The notes under the pieces: generated by a model
What the model saw: the letters and a program-made list of their open reading frames with translations, nothing else
The model's database searches: none
What the model was told of the DNA's origin: nothing
Part shown: in pieces, positions 5,931 through 14,504 of the stretch
Position numbering within the stretch: position 1 is the first letter of the stretch
How the letters are laid out: each line of letters begins with the position of its first letter
Program-made: the position numbers and the translations under genes
IMG/VR virus record: IMGVR_UViG_3300031707_000203
Location: 1 to 22,121 of that record
Length of the DNA stretch: 22,121 nt
Reading direction: 5' to 3' (one strand)
From: a virus

Positions 5931-7138
5931 AGATTCTCGGATTTTCTCCGCGCCCAAGTCAGGCCGCCATATTCTCTGCCGAAGAACGGTTCCTAATTCT
6001 CGACGCCGGAAGGCGATTCGGCAAATCGCTGACGGGCCTGAATTGGTTATTGGCGGGGGCGTGCGAGCGACCGAGAGAGAACTGGTATGTCTCCCCGATC
6101 TACTCGCAGGGCAAAATGGCATTCCGCACATTTCTATCGGCGGCGCACAAGGGCAGAGCCGAGGACGTGTTCAAGAACATCTCCCATTCCGAGATGCGGA
6201 TCGAGTTCATCAACGGCGCGGCCATGACCTTCAAGAGTGCCGACAACCCGGACAACCTGCGCGGCGAAGGACTGCATCGCGTAGTCGTGGACGAGGCGGC
6301 TAGGGTTAAGCGCGAAGTATGGGAAGCAATCCTTCGTCCAGCCGTATCCGATACGCACGGGCGCGTGCTGTTTATTTCGACGCCTAAAGGCAAGAACTGG
6401 TTCTATGAGCTTTGGACTCGCGGGCAGGACGTCCTGCAGCCTGAATTCGAGAGTTGGAAATTCCCGACGGCTGATAATCCAAAGGTCAGTCCGGAGGACA
6501 TCGAGCAGGCCCGGCAATCGCTTCCCGTCGATGTGTTCAGCCAGGAATACTTGGCCGAGTTCCTTGAGAACAGCGCGGGCGTATTCAGGAACATCAACGA
6601 GTGCTTGGGGTCATGCCGCGAGGAGCCGCTCCCCGGCAAGGAATACTTTGCCGGCCTCGATTTGGCACGGCTCACAGATTTTACGGTCTTGACGATCCTC
6701 GATGCGAAGGGGCGGCAGGTTTATTGGGACAGATTTAATTTACTGGACTGGACGGTTCAGAAAGAGCGGATCATCCCGGTCATCCGTCGCTACAAGGCAA
6801 AGCTCAACGTGGACGCGACGGGCGTGGGCGATCCGATCTATGAGGACTTGCGCAGAGCTGGCCTCAACGTCATGGGCTACAAGTTCACAGCTGAGAGTAA
6901 GAAGAAGCTCATCGAGACCCTGATGATCGGGTTCGACCAGAAGAAGCTCAGCATCCTGGATGAGCCGGTGCAGACGAACGAACTCGACATTTTCGAGTAT
7001 GCCATCGGGTCATCGGGCATGGTGCACTATGCGGCCCCCGAAGGGTATCACGATGACTGCGTAATTTCTCTTGCTCTCAGTTACTGGCTCGTGGGAGGGC
7101 CAATAATTATTCCCGGTGTGGCAAGGATTCGATGGTGA
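5927..7138 (+). CDS. Terminase large subunit (packaging ATPase and nuclease)
   Basis: This is the DNA-packaging motor of the phage. Residues 1-210 are the ATPase: Walker A G28-R-R-F-G-K-S34, Walker B VVVDEA 119-124 with the catalytic glutamate, and the coupling motif STPKG 151-155. Residues 240-390 are the RNase H-like nuclease that cuts concatemers, with acidic residues D245 (GLDLARLTD), D296 (VDATGVGD) and D376/D377 (YHDDCV). The 403-residue length is short but within the range for this group; all key motifs are present. It overlaps the small subunit by four bases and ends 13 bases before the portal start. Confidence 0.95.
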   Translation: MKILGFSPRPSQAAIFSAEERFLILDAGRRFGKSLTGLNWLLAGACERPRENWYVSPIYSQGKMAFRTFLSAAHKGRAEDVFKNISHSEMRIEFINGAAMTFKSADNPDNLRGEGLHRVVVDEAARVKREVWEAILRPAVSDTHGRVLFISTPKGKNWFYELWTRGQDVLQPEFESWKFPTADNPKVSPEDIEQARQSLPVDVFSQEYLAEFLENSAGVFRNINECLGSCREEPLPGKEYFAGLDLARLTDFTVLTILDAKGRQVYWDRFNLLDWTVQKERIIPVIRRYKAKLNVDATGVGDPIYEDLRRAGLNVMGYKFTAESKKKLIETLMIGFDQKKLSILDEPVQTNELDIFEYAIGSSGMVHYAAPEGYHDDCVISLALSYWLVGGPIIIPGVARIRW

Positions 7139-7151
7139 GGATGGAAAAACG

Positions 7152-9599
7152 ATGAATATATTTACCCGATTATTTTCCCGTAAGCCGGAGGTCAAGGCCA
7201 ATCCTGCATATAGGGCGATCCTCAGCACGTACGGACCCGGGACTCCCATCTGGACGCCGAGGGATTACGGCAACCTCACGAGGGCGGGTTATCAGTCATG
7301 TGCCACCGTCTTCGCCTGCGTATCCAAGATTGCCAAAGGCGCATCGCGCATCGGATGGACGCTCGGAAAGCGGCAGGCGGGCGGTGAGATGAACGAGATT
7401 GAAGAGCATCCGTTACTTACGCTCCTGGCCAAGCCTAATGAATCCGAAGGCGGCTCGCGGTTCATCGAGAAGGCGCTGTCGTTTCTCCTGCTGGCCGGGA
7501 ACAGCTACATCCTCAAGGTGCATGGTGCTCCGTCGGTTCCGCCCGAGTTTCTTTATGCGCTCAGGCCCGACAGGATGAAGATTGTTGCCGGGGCGTGGAA
7601 GGAACCTGTTGCTCGATACGAATATTCGCCCGGAGCCGCGATTGAGAAATTTGAGGCTCGGGACATCCTGCACTTGATGGAGTTCCATCCGACAAACGAC
7701 TTCTATGGGCTGTCGCGCCTTGAGGTTGCGGCACGCGCCATCGACATATCGAACAAGAGCATGGAGTGGAACAAGAAACTCCTCGACAACGACATGCGCC
7801 CGTCGGGGATTATCACGCTTGACCCGGCGCTCATGGAAGAGCAGTTCAATACCTTCGTCACGAAGTTCACCGAGCAGTATGCGGGCTATAAGGGGGCTGG
7901 CTCGACGCCGATCTTTAACGGCGGTGTCACGTGGCAGGCGACGGGCCTGAACCCGAAGGACATCGACTGGACGGTCGGGCAACGGGAAATCATGCGGCAG
8001 ATATGCACGATTTTTGACGTCTGCTCACAGCTCTTGGGCGACACCGAGAATACGACCTATTCGAATATGCAGGAGGCTCGGAAGGCGCTCTATATGGAAG
8101 CGATTCTTCCGTTCATGGACCTGCTGCGCGATGAACTGAACGCCTGGCTTGTGCCGCTCTATGGCGATGGGCTTTACCTCGATTATGACCGGGACGAGAT
8201 CGAAGCGCTACAAGAGGACCGGGCAAAACAGTATACCTACATCGCGGCGGCTGACTGGTTAACGATAAACGAGAAGCGGACCGCGACGGGGTATGATGAG
8301 GTTGGACCGGAGGGCGACGTGATCCTGGTGGGAATCGGCAAGATCCCATTAGAACAGGCAACGGCTGAACCCGAACCCGTACCCGATACACTCAAGCCGT
8401 TTGCCGACGGGGGCGCTGTGGACGGAGGGGCGGACGCTGAACCGGGGACCGATGAAGAGCCGATGCCCGAAGAGGATCAGGACAAGGTGCAGGCCATCGG
8501 CGCTCCGGAGCGAAAGCCATTCCCCAATGAACATTCGTGTAGGCTGCAGGAACCTTCGAAGTTCGACCGTATGCGCCGGGGAACGCGGAAGCACGAGGGC
8601 AAGATATACAGCATCATCTTCGGCCACATCAAGGGCGGTGATTCGTGGGAGGAGCAGGCATACCGATACGCGAAGGATGTTTGGGACGCCGATGAGGCCC
8701 GTACTCATTGCGCCGCTCACGACGGCAAGTTCGAAGCGGCGAGCGGGAAGTGCCAAGAGTGCCGACATGAGCTCAAGGGCACAGGATACTGGGCCAAGCC
8801 CGAACTCAAGGAGCGGCTCTGGAAGACGCTGGAGGCGCGGGTCAAGGCACGGGAGAAGTCGTTCGAGCAGATGGCGAAAAGCTATCTCCACGCCCAGGCC
8901 GATGCACTCCGGCAGAAGGCCGCGCGGCTCGGCTCTACGAGCGGCGTTCATGCCGCCGATATATTCAACGTCAAGGAAGAGGCGAAGCGATATGCCCGGA
9001 CATTCACGCCCTGGTATATTGATCATTTCATCCGTGCGGGCAACGCGGGCATGAGGGCTTCGAAGGGCGAACTATTCGACGACGGTGAGTTCAAGGCTCA
9101 GGCATGGAAGGGCGATCCCAAGAAGCCGACATCCTGGGTCTTCACGATGACGCCCGCTCAGGACGCGAAACTCAAGGACATGATCTTCAAGTCGGGGACG
9201 AAGGTGAGCGAGACGACGCTTGAGATTGTCGAGCGGATGATCTACGAGGCCAATGATTCAAACTGGACGGTCGGGCAATTCGCGCAGAATTTGAGCGATA
9301 AAGCTACCGACCTTGGGCCGTGGAGATCACGGCTCTGGGCAAGGACGGAGAGCGCGAAGGTCGATAACTACGGCGCGGTCGAGGGATTCAAGGAAACCGA
9401 GTTTGTAGAGCTGAAAGGCTGGATGTGCTCCATGGTTCCGGATAGTCGGGAATCGCACATCGCGGCCGATGGCCAAGAGGTCGCACTGGACGACGATTTT
9501 AGCGTCGGCGGAGAACAGCTCGGCTTTCCGGGCGATCCACGGGGCAGTGCCGGGGAAGTGTGCAATTGCCTTTGCGGCACGTATCCGGTCGTCGCTTAG
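7152..9599 (+). CDS. Portal protein fused to an FPNEH domain and a MuF-like head morphogenesis domain
   Basis: This 815-residue protein has three parts. Residues 1-400 are an HK97-type portal, the ring at the DNA entry vertex (ACVSKIAKGASRIGW, LLLAGNSYI, GLSRLEVAARAID, RQICTIFDV, LLGDTENTTYSNMQEARK). A Glu/Asp/Pro-rich linker covers 402-450. Residues 456-531 hold a small domain with PFPNEHSCRL, then YRYAKDVWDADEARTHC and DGKFEAA, a recurrent phage domain of unknown function; CQEC follows at 534-537. Residues 550-815 are MuF/SPP1 gp7-like, ending KGWMCSMVPDSRESHIAADG, then GFPGDP and NCLCGTYP. The usual portal and minor head protein are separate genes. ATG 7152 is preferred over GTG 7116 because it leaves a normal portal N-terminus and follows GAGGATGGA. 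Confidence 0.9.
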   Translation: MNIFTRLFSRKPEVKANPAYRAILSTYGPGTPIWTPRDYGNLTRAGYQSCATVFACVSKIAKGASRIGWTLGKRQAGGEMNEIEEHPLLTLLAKPNESEGGSRFIEKALSFLLLAGNSYILKVHGAPSVPPEFLYALRPDRMKIVAGAWKEPVARYEYSPGAAIEKFEARDILHLMEFHPTNDFYGLSRLEVAARAIDISNKSMEWNKKLLDNDMRPSGIITLDPALMEEQFNTFVTKFTEQYAGYKGAGSTPIFNGGVTWQATGLNPKDIDWTVGQREIMRQICTIFDVCSQLLGDTENTTYSNMQEARKALYMEAILPFMDLLRDELNAWLVPLYGDGLYLDYDRDEIEALQEDRAKQYTYIAAADWLTINEKRTATGYDEVGPEGDVILVGIGKIPLEQATAEPEPVPDTLKPFADGGAVDGGADAEPGTDEEPMPEEDQDKVQAIGAPERKPFPNEHSCRLQEPSKFDRMRRGTRKHEGKIYSIIFGHIKGGDSWEEQAYRYAKDVWDADEARTHCAAHDGKFEAASGKCQECRHELKGTGYWAKPELKERLWKTLEARVKAREKSFEQMAKSYLHAQADALRQKAARLGSTSGVHAADIFNVKEEAKRYARTFTPWYIDHFIRAGNAGMRASKGELFDDGEFKAQAWKGDPKKPTSWVFTMTPAQDAKLKDMIFKSGTKVSETTLEIVERMIYEANDSNWTVGQFAQNLSDKATDLGPWRSRLWARTESAKVDNYGAVEGFKETEFVELKGWMCSMVPDSRESHIAADGQEVALDDDFSVGGEQLGFPGDPRGSAGEVCNCLCGTYPVVA

Positions 9600-9613
9600 G
9601 TAGGAGGGTAATC

Positions 9614-10213
9614 ATGACAACTAGAAAAACCGAGACCAAAGAATTTCGCTTCACACTCGATGAGATCGATGAGGTGAAAGGATCATTCACGGGTTACGCG
9701 TCTATCTGGGACGCTATCGACACCTACGGGGACGCCGTGATGAAGGGCGCTTTCAAGAGGTCACTCAAGGAAAGTAAACAATTCCCGTTGCTCTGGAGCC
9801 ACAACCTGATGGAACCCATCGGGATTATCGAAGGTGCGGAAGATGAACGTGGCTTGGCTGTCAGCGGACAACTCAATATCGACGTGCAGCGCGGGCGCGA
9901 GATCAGGTCGCTCATGCGCCAGGGCGCGGTTACGGGGCTGAGCATCGGCTTTCAAACCGTTCGTGAAGAGATCGACAAGACAACCGGGCTGCGCAAGCTC
10001 AAAGAAGTGAAGCTTTGGGAGATTTCGCCATGTGTATTCCAGGCGTGCCCCGGGGCTGTAGCGGACGATGTGAAAACGGCAATCACCGAGCCGGGTGAAG
10101 ATACGGACAACTCCAATCTCATCCCGGAGGTGAAGGATAACCTGAGCACAACGGAGATTATCCATCTGCTCGAATCCTGGCGGCTCTTGATTGAGCAGAC
10201 CGGGAAAAACTAG
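9614..10213 (+). CDS. HK97-type prohead protease (peptidase U35/S78)
   Basis: The 199-residue product is the head maturation protease that cuts the capsid protein's scaffold part during assembly. The core motifs are in order: GSFTGYASIWDAIDTYGD near the start, histidine H63 in LLWSHN, serine S110 in GAVTGLSIGF, and glutamate E136 in LWEISPC. The usual SLV..PA ending of the last motif is altered to SPCVFQACPGA. A short C-terminal extension (TDNSNLIPEVKDNLS and a helix) is presumably removed or used for targeting. TAGGAGGG sits about 6 bases before ATG 9614, so the longer upstream frame is rejected. It lies directly before the major capsid gene, as usual. Confidence 0.93.
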   Translation: MTTRKTETKEFRFTLDEIDEVKGSFTGYASIWDAIDTYGDAVMKGAFKRSLKESKQFPLLWSHNLMEPIGIIEGAEDERGLAVSGQLNIDVQRGREIRSLMRQGAVTGLSIGFQTVREEIDKTTGLRKLKEVKLWEISPCVFQACPGAVADDVKTAITEPGEDTDNSNLIPEVKDNLSTTEIIHLLESWRLLIEQTGKN

Positions 10214-10230
10214 ACAATGGAGGATTTCTA

Positions 10231-11430
10231 ATGGACAACGAAATTGTCAAGAAAGTAGAAGAGCTTCAGAACGAATTCAAGAAGCTCTTGACGGATGAAC
10301 GGGCGGCCAACGAGAAGAAGATCGAAGGCAAGCTCCCGGCATCCGATTTCACGGCGTTCTCTGCGAAGATCGAAGCCCGCATGGTCGAGATCAATACCGA
10401 GATCGCCAAGCTGAAAAAGCCCAGCCTTTCGGTCGAGGGTGGGGAGGCGAAGGACGGCAAGATCGAGTACAAGAAGAACTTCTTCCAGTACATGAGGACG
10501 GGTGTGCTGGAACTCGGCGATGCGGCACGGTCCTACTTCAACCTGGAGCGCAAAGCCCTGGTTGAGGACGTGACGGGCCAGATCTTGGTTCCCGAAGAGA
10601 TCGAAGCGGAGATCTTGAGGGCGCTTCCTCAACTCAACGTCATGCGGCCCCTTTGCTCTTCTCGCACCATTTCGCGTGACCGCATCCGGCTGCGCGGGGT
10701 CAGTGAAGTAGAGGTTGGGTGGGGCAAACTGGAACTCGGCGGAGTGCCGGTTGACACGACCCTTGTGCCGATTGAGACCTGGCAGTATGCCGAAGACCTC
10801 GAAGGCTTGACCAAGGTCGGCAAGGACGAACTGAGCGACAGCGACGTTTCTCTTGAGCCGATCATCGCGGACAGTTTCGCACGGAAGATGGCCGACGAGG
10901 AAGAGAATGCTTTTGTCAACGGTTTGGGCCATGCGAGCCAACAGCCTGCCGGGTTCCTTCCCGCAGCCGCCGGCTGTCTTACTCATGCCCTCGCGGGAGC
11001 CAATGCCATCGTCATGAACGACGTGCTGGACCTCATCTATACGCTCCCCGCTCAGTACCGCAGAAATGCCACATTCGTCATGCACTCACAAATTGAATTG
11101 GCCCTCCGGCAATTGCTGGACGTGGTCACGGGCCGCTACCTTTGGGAACCCTCCATTCAGGCGGGTAGGCCCAACACCCTGCTCGGCTATGGCGTCGTGG
11201 CGTGCGACTCCATGCCCACGTTCACTCTCCCCGCTCCCGGAACCAACATGAGGGTGGTTGCCTTCGGTGACTTCAAGGCGGGCTATCGGATCATCGACAG
11301 GGCCGGGATGACCATCCAGCGGCTTATGGAACTCTACGCGACGGCGGGCCTGGTTGGGTTCTTGGCGTCGCGGCGCGTTGGCGGATCGGTCATCAGAAAC
11401 GACGCCATCGCAATCTTGGTTGAGCCGTAA
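10231..11430 (+). CDS. Major capsid protein, HK97 fold
   Basis: The 399-residue product builds the head shell. Residues 1-65 are a charged coiled coil (EIVKKVEELQNEFKKLL), the delta or internal scaffold domain that the upstream protease removes. The shell domain starts around residue 105 (KALVEDVTGQILVPEEIEAE). Family hallmarks follow: RISRD-type strand motif at ISRDRIRLRG, the A-domain signature EENAFVNGLGHASQQPAGFL, the FVMHSQIELALRQL helix, LLGYGVVACDSMP, VAFGDFKAGYRIIDR and the C-terminal GFLASRRVGGSVIRNDAIAIL. AATGGAGG precedes ATG 10231. There is no sign of a truncation or fusion. Confidence 0.95.
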   Translation: MDNEIVKKVEELQNEFKKLLTDERAANEKKIEGKLPASDFTAFSAKIEARMVEINTEIAKLKKPSLSVEGGEAKDGKIEYKKNFFQYMRTGVLELGDAARSYFNLERKALVEDVTGQILVPEEIEAEILRALPQLNVMRPLCSSRTISRDRIRLRGVSEVEVGWGKLELGGVPVDTTLVPIETWQYAEDLEGLTKVGKDELSDSDVSLEPIIADSFARKMADEEENAFVNGLGHASQQPAGFLPAAAGCLTHALAGANAIVMNDVLDLIYTLPAQYRRNATFVMHSQIELALRQLLDVVTGRYLWEPSIQAGRPNTLLGYGVVACDSMPTFTLPAPGTNMRVVAFGDFKAGYRIIDRAGMTIQRLMELYATAGLVGFLASRRVGGSVIRNDAIAILVEP

Positions 11431-11454
11431 GCGCACGGCAAGAAGGAGAATGAA

Positions 11455-12276
11455 ATGAACGCGCACTATATTCCTGAACGGTTCAAAAGCGGGATCAAGG
11501 TGGATTACATCCTTTCGGATGGCGATCAACTGATCGATCAACCCTTCCAAGATCCCCATGAGACAAGTCTCGTCAAGGTTTTTGACATCGGTACTCGCCT
11601 TCAAATCGGCGAGCGGGTGTACCGCTATGGGTTTTTCTTCGCTGCATCATCGGACATTCATGCTGTAGTGGATAGGAACACCGATGCGGCCGATGGCTTC
11701 TACGAGGCGACCAATCTGGTTGCCGGGGCTGTCGGAGATAAGACGGTCGTAATCCGTGACGTTGCCGCGAGAGCGGTTGACCATTACAAGGGCGGATGGG
11801 TCAACCTGTTCCATTCGGCTGCCGCACAGTCAGCGACCAACCATGACCAATGGCGGAGGGTTACGTCCTCGACGGTCAACGCGGGCGGGGGCGGGACAAC
11901 CATCACGCTGGGGCTCGACTATCCGTTGACCAGCGTATGTGTCACGGGTGTTGCTGCCACTCCATCCAATTATTCCAAGATGGGCGCTCCCCTGGCGGCT
12001 GGTAACGAAGTCTTTGTTGGCTTCCCCTGCCGTCATCACGCGGCCAGCACCTTCGGATGGGTTCAGACGTGGGGGCCCTGCATGGGTCACTACAACCTGG
12101 CCTATCCTGGTTCCATCGGTGCACCGGGAGACCGCGAGGTTTACTTCAACGCATCCGGCGAGATCATCACCCCAAAACAGGGCGGAGCTGACGCATACGT
12201 GTCCTATCAGAGAGCCGGCTACATCCTGACGACCGGCGGCGGCACCACGTTCTTCATGCTGCAACTTGGCGCATAA
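11455..12276 (+). CDS. Probable head decoration or capsid-stabilising protein
   Basis: The 273-residue product directly follows the major capsid gene, the usual place of decoration proteins. It is beta-rich and Gly/Ala-rich, with little sign of coiled coil or enzyme motifs. Blocks such as IGTRLQIGERVYRYGFFFA, AVGDKTVVIRDV, YKGGWVNLF and the final YILTTGGGTTFFMLQLGA recall structural phage proteins that coat particles. Strong AGAAGGAG precedes ATG 11455. The role is inferred mainly from gene order. A second capsid-associated protein of other function cannot be excluded. Confidence 0.6.
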   Translation: MNAHYIPERFKSGIKVDYILSDGDQLIDQPFQDPHETSLVKVFDIGTRLQIGERVYRYGFFFAASSDIHAVVDRNTDAADGFYEATNLVAGAVGDKTVVIRDVAARAVDHYKGGWVNLFHSAAAQSATNHDQWRRVTSSTVNAGGGGTTITLGLDYPLTSVCVTGVAATPSNYSKMGAPLAAGNEVFVGFPCRHHAASTFGWVQTWGPCMGHYNLAYPGSIGAPGDREVYFNASGEIITPKQGGADAYVSYQRAGYILTTGGGTTFFMLQLGA

Positions 12277-12306
12277 GCACGCGCACAATAAGGTAATTCA
12301 AAATCG

Positions 12307-12353
12307 GGGAGGGTCTCGCACAGGCCCTCCCTGCACTTCTCAAATGGAGACCC
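12307..12353 (+). promoter_or_regulatory. Two mutually exclusive hairpins over the ribosome site of the next gene
   Basis: Hairpin A pairs GGGAGGG 12307-12313 with CCCTCCC 12325-12331. It has no T-run after it, so it is at best a weak terminator. Hairpin B pairs GGGTCTC 12311-12317 with GAGACCC 12347-12353, which covers part of the GGAG at 12346-12349 just before ATG 12355. The two share bases 12311-12313, so only one can form fully. This could lower connector-gene expression relative to capsid genes. All pairings are read from sequence; function is inferred. Confidence 0.4.
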
Positions 12354-12354
12354 C

Positions 12355-12588
12355 ATGCGTATCCGAACGCTAAAAAGTATTGCCAGCAAATGGAACTTCG
12401 TCCCATGTGGGACAGTCCTGCATGTCCCAGACGATATCGACGAGGCGACGGCGCAAAGCTGGCTCAAGGGCGGGCTTGCAGAAGAAGACAAGATGATGGA
12501 CCGCATCCCGGAGATCAAGGTCGGGCCGAACGTCACGCTTGAGGTCATCGAAGCGCCCGCAAAGAAAGGCAAGAAAAAGAGGAGCTGA
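12355..12588 (+). CDS. Small hypothetical protein with a lysine-rich tail
   Basis: The 77-residue product has a compact N-terminal half (MRIRTLKSIASKW, then FVPCGTVLHVPDDIDEATAQSWLKGGLAEE) and a basic end (PAKKGKKKRS). The pattern of a strand, G-x-[VI], then an EA-x-x-SW-x-x-G-x-A helix is shared with the small protein at 17002, suggesting the same domain type. GGAG sits 5 bases before ATG 12355. It lies between capsid and connector genes; small proteins of this type are frequent there, but the function is unknown. Confidence 0.6.
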   Translation: MRIRTLKSIASKWNFVPCGTVLHVPDDIDEATAQSWLKGGLAEEDKMMDRIPEIKVGPNVTLEVIEAPAKKGKKKRS

Positions 12589-12590
12589 AC

Positions 12591-13508
12591 ATGCCGGACC
12601 TAGTGACCTTAACAGACCTCAAAACCTACCTCTGGCCGGGCGAGACGATTACGAAATGGGACACCATCCTCCCGGCGATCATCTCGGCCGTGTCCGAGCA
12701 GATCGAGCGCGAGATCGGGTGCAGTATTGCACGGGCGTTTTATACGGCAAAGGCCGGGTTGTCTTTCGTCGTCACCGCCTTGAATAACAAGATCGACTTC
12801 GATGAAGGGGGCGCCGCCCTGGTTGGGACCGTGACCATCGGCACATACACGGGCGCGACGCTGGCAACGGCAATCGCCGCCGCCATGAACGCCGCGGTTG
12901 GAAAGACATTCACCTACACGTGCGTCTATTCAACTACACTCGGCACATTCACCATCGCCGCCGGATCGAATTTTACCATCCGGTGGAACACGGGCACGAA
13001 TAAAGCTATCGACATTTCGAACCTTTGCGGATATTCCGATACCGCCAACTCTACGGGAGCCAAGACTTACACGGGCTACCGAGTCGGCGATGAAGGGAAG
13101 GCGAGCGGGCGCGGGTCGTCGCTATTGTTTCTCCCGGCTTGGCCGATCATCTCGGTCATCTCCGTGGTCGATAAGGATGCGGTCGCCCTTACGGAAGGCG
13201 ATGACGAGGATTATGTCATCTCTCCCGGCCCGCCATGCTTCGCACTCCAGCTTAACGAGGGCGTTTGGGACAAGGGGTCGGGGAACTTCACGGTGAATTA
13301 TCTGGCCGGTTACGCGACGGTCCCGGCGGACATCGTGCTCGTAGCATATGAACTGATTGCCCGGAAGTGGAAGACGATGACGAAACAGGAATGGGGGGAG
13401 AGTAGCCGAACGTTCCCGGACGGATCGACCGGCTCGGTCAATGCGGACGGCGCACTGACGAAATCACAGATGGGAATTCTTGCGAAATACAAACGGCCAA
13501 TTTTATGA
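12591..13508 (+). CDS. Head-tail connector (gp6-like) with an inserted domain
   Basis: The 305-residue product is longer than usual for this connector family. The N-terminal helices (LVTLTDLKTYLW, IISAVSEQIEREIGCSIARAF) and the C-terminal half (LLFLPAWPIISVISVV, DYVIS, NFTVNYLAGYATVPADIVLVAYELIARKWKTM) match gp6-like connectors that form the ring under the portal. Between them, residues about 55-162 form a separate domain (GTYTGATLA, GTFTIAAGSNF), listed separately. Without it the connector would be about 197 residues, a normal size. GAGCTGAAC precedes ATG 12591. The stop overlaps the next gene as ATGA. Confidence 0.8.
   Translation: MPDLVTLTDLKTYLWPGETITKWDTILPAIISAVSEQIEREIGCSIARAFYTAKAGLSFVVTALNNKIDFDEGGAALVGTVTIGTYTGATLATAIAAAMNAAVGKTFTYTCVYSTTLGTFTIAAGSNFTIRWNTGTNKAIDISNLCGYSDTANSTGAKTYTGYRVGDEGKASGRGSSLLFLPAWPIISVISVVDKDAVALTEGDDEDYVISPGPPCFALQLNEGVWDKGSGNFTVNYLAGYATVPADIVLVAYELIARKWKTMTKQEWGESSRTFPDGSTGSVNADGALTKSQMGILAKYKRPIL
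12753..13076 (+). repeat. Inserted domain in the head-tail connector, related to the one at 18566-18892
   Basis: Residues about 55-162 of the connector contain NNKIDFDEGG, GTYTGATLATAI, FTYTCVY, GTFTIAAGSNFTIRWNTGTN, LCGYSD and TGAKTYTG. The second tail-tube protein has the same order of blocks: HHIDLAEG, GTYTGAALAAEM, AYTVTY, KFTIAASGAFELLWHSGSHN, LLGFAHTD and TGQATYT. The similarity is at protein level. This looks like a mobile beta-rich display or interaction domain spliced into structural proteins. Confidence 0.7.
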
Positions 13509-14053
13509 CGGACGGAATAGGCCTTCGCGCAGATTTTAGCGGGGCGATCCGCAAGACGCAGACGCTGAAGATGCTCCCAAAGGCCCACAAATGGCAAGCT
13601 ACGAATTGGACGACCAGCACGGTTAAACTTCTCATGGCCTCGGCTGATGCCATGCAGAAATCCGGCCCGAAAAAAAAGACGGGCATGATGAAAAGGAATG
13701 TTGGTTACCAAATCGCTACGGGTGATAACCGTTGGCAAATTGCCATCGGAACGGGCATTGGCGGCAAGAAAACAGTCCCCTATGCGCTCATTCAGGATAA
13801 GGGTGGGATAACGAAACCCCATCTCATTCAGGCGAAAGCAGGAAAGGTCCTGGCTTTCATGGTCGGATCGGACACGAGATTTCTGCGTCATGTCCACCAT
13901 CCGGGATCGAAAATTCCAGCTTCCGGTTGGTTCAGTAATGTTTTAGCTAAACAAGAGCCGATCCTTTCGGCGATGATGCAACCCAACGTAGTGCTTCAGG
14001 TTGCCGAAATCATGGCAAGCGGAGCCGTGGGGATGAGGTCAGAAACTATATGA
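13505..14053 (+). CDS. HK97 gp10-like / Mu gpG-like head-tail joining protein
   Basis: The 182-residue product has the typical pattern of this group: an early helical region, a basic stretch (KSGPKKKTGMMKRNVGY), then VPYALIQDKGGITKPHLI and the late HPGSKIPASGWFSNVLAKQEP, which matches the usual I-P-A-R/S-x-W-F end motif. Such proteins join the head connector to the tail completion proteins. The start overlaps the connector stop as ATGA, supporting co-translation. A 61-base gap with only a weak 5-pair inverted repeat follows. Confidence 0.7.
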   Translation: MTDGIGLRADFSGAIRKTQTLKMLPKAHKWQATNWTTSTVKLLMASADAMQKSGPKKKTGMMKRNVGYQIATGDNRWQIAIGTGIGGKKTVPYALIQDKGGITKPHLIQAKAGKVLAFMVGSDTRFLRHVHHPGSKIPASGWFSNVLAKQEPILSAMMQPNVVLQVAEIMASGAVGMRSETI

Positions 14054-14114
14054 GCGGAGATGATGGCGGGTAGTTCCGCAGGGAAATTAGCGTAAAGAAT
14101 TTTAGGAGGATAAC

Positions 14115-14495
14115 ATGGCGAAACTCATTCCAGATGCGATCATCGACCTGATGCTGGACATCATCGGAGCATCAAACGGTGACAGACTATTCATCTGCTC
14201 GGCGCAACCGGCAACGTATGCGGAGGCGGCCTCGACCTATGACTTGGCGACGCACATCCTGACGAGCGGAGACTTTTCGAAGGACAATGGGGACACGTCG
14301 GGCCGGAAGCTCATCCTGGCGGCGCAGAACGGATTCAGCGTCGATCATAACGGGGATGCAACGCATTATGTCATCGGCAAGTCAGGTGACACAAGCATCA
14401 GACTCATCGGGACGCTGACGCTCCAAACGCTGACAGCGGGCAACCTGGTTAATTTCCCGACGACCGATATCGACGAAATCCGAGACGTGGCGTAA
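14115..14495 (+). CDS. Small phage structural protein of unknown role
   Basis: The 126-residue product starts LIPDAIIDLMLDIIGASNGDRLFICSAQPATYAEA and continues with LTSGDFSKDNGDTSGRKLILAAQNG, GDATHYVIGKSGDTSIRLIG and TLQTLTAGNLVNFPTTDIDEI. I recall this pattern in small proteins located between head and tail genes of many environmental phages, with no known function. TTTTAGGAGGATAAC gives a very strong ribosome site. The next gene starts 10 bases after the stop. Confidence 0.65.
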   Translation: MAKLIPDAIIDLMLDIIGASNGDRLFICSAQPATYAEAASTYDLATHILTSGDFSKDNGDTSGRKLILAAQNGFSVDHNGDATHYVIGKSGDTSIRLIGTLTLQTLTAGNLVNFPTTDIDEIRDVA

Positions 14496-14504
14496 GAGGC
14501 TTTC

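Noticed and set aside
7116-7151. GTG 7116 as the portal start
   Set aside because: It has no ribosome site and adds 12 unusual residues while overlapping the terminase. ATG 7152 gives a typical portal N-terminus.
10228-11085. 285-codon open frame on the - strand opposite the major capsid gene
   Set aside because: The capsid protein on the + strand has clear family motifs, and this frame is its antisense shadow, with no recognisable motif or ribosome site. Similar - strand frames opposite the phosphoesterase, portal and tail-tube genes were rejected for the same reason.
14054-14079. GCGGA/TCCGC inverted repeat after the gp10-like gene
   Set aside because: A 5-pair stem with a 16-base loop and no T-run is too weak to call.
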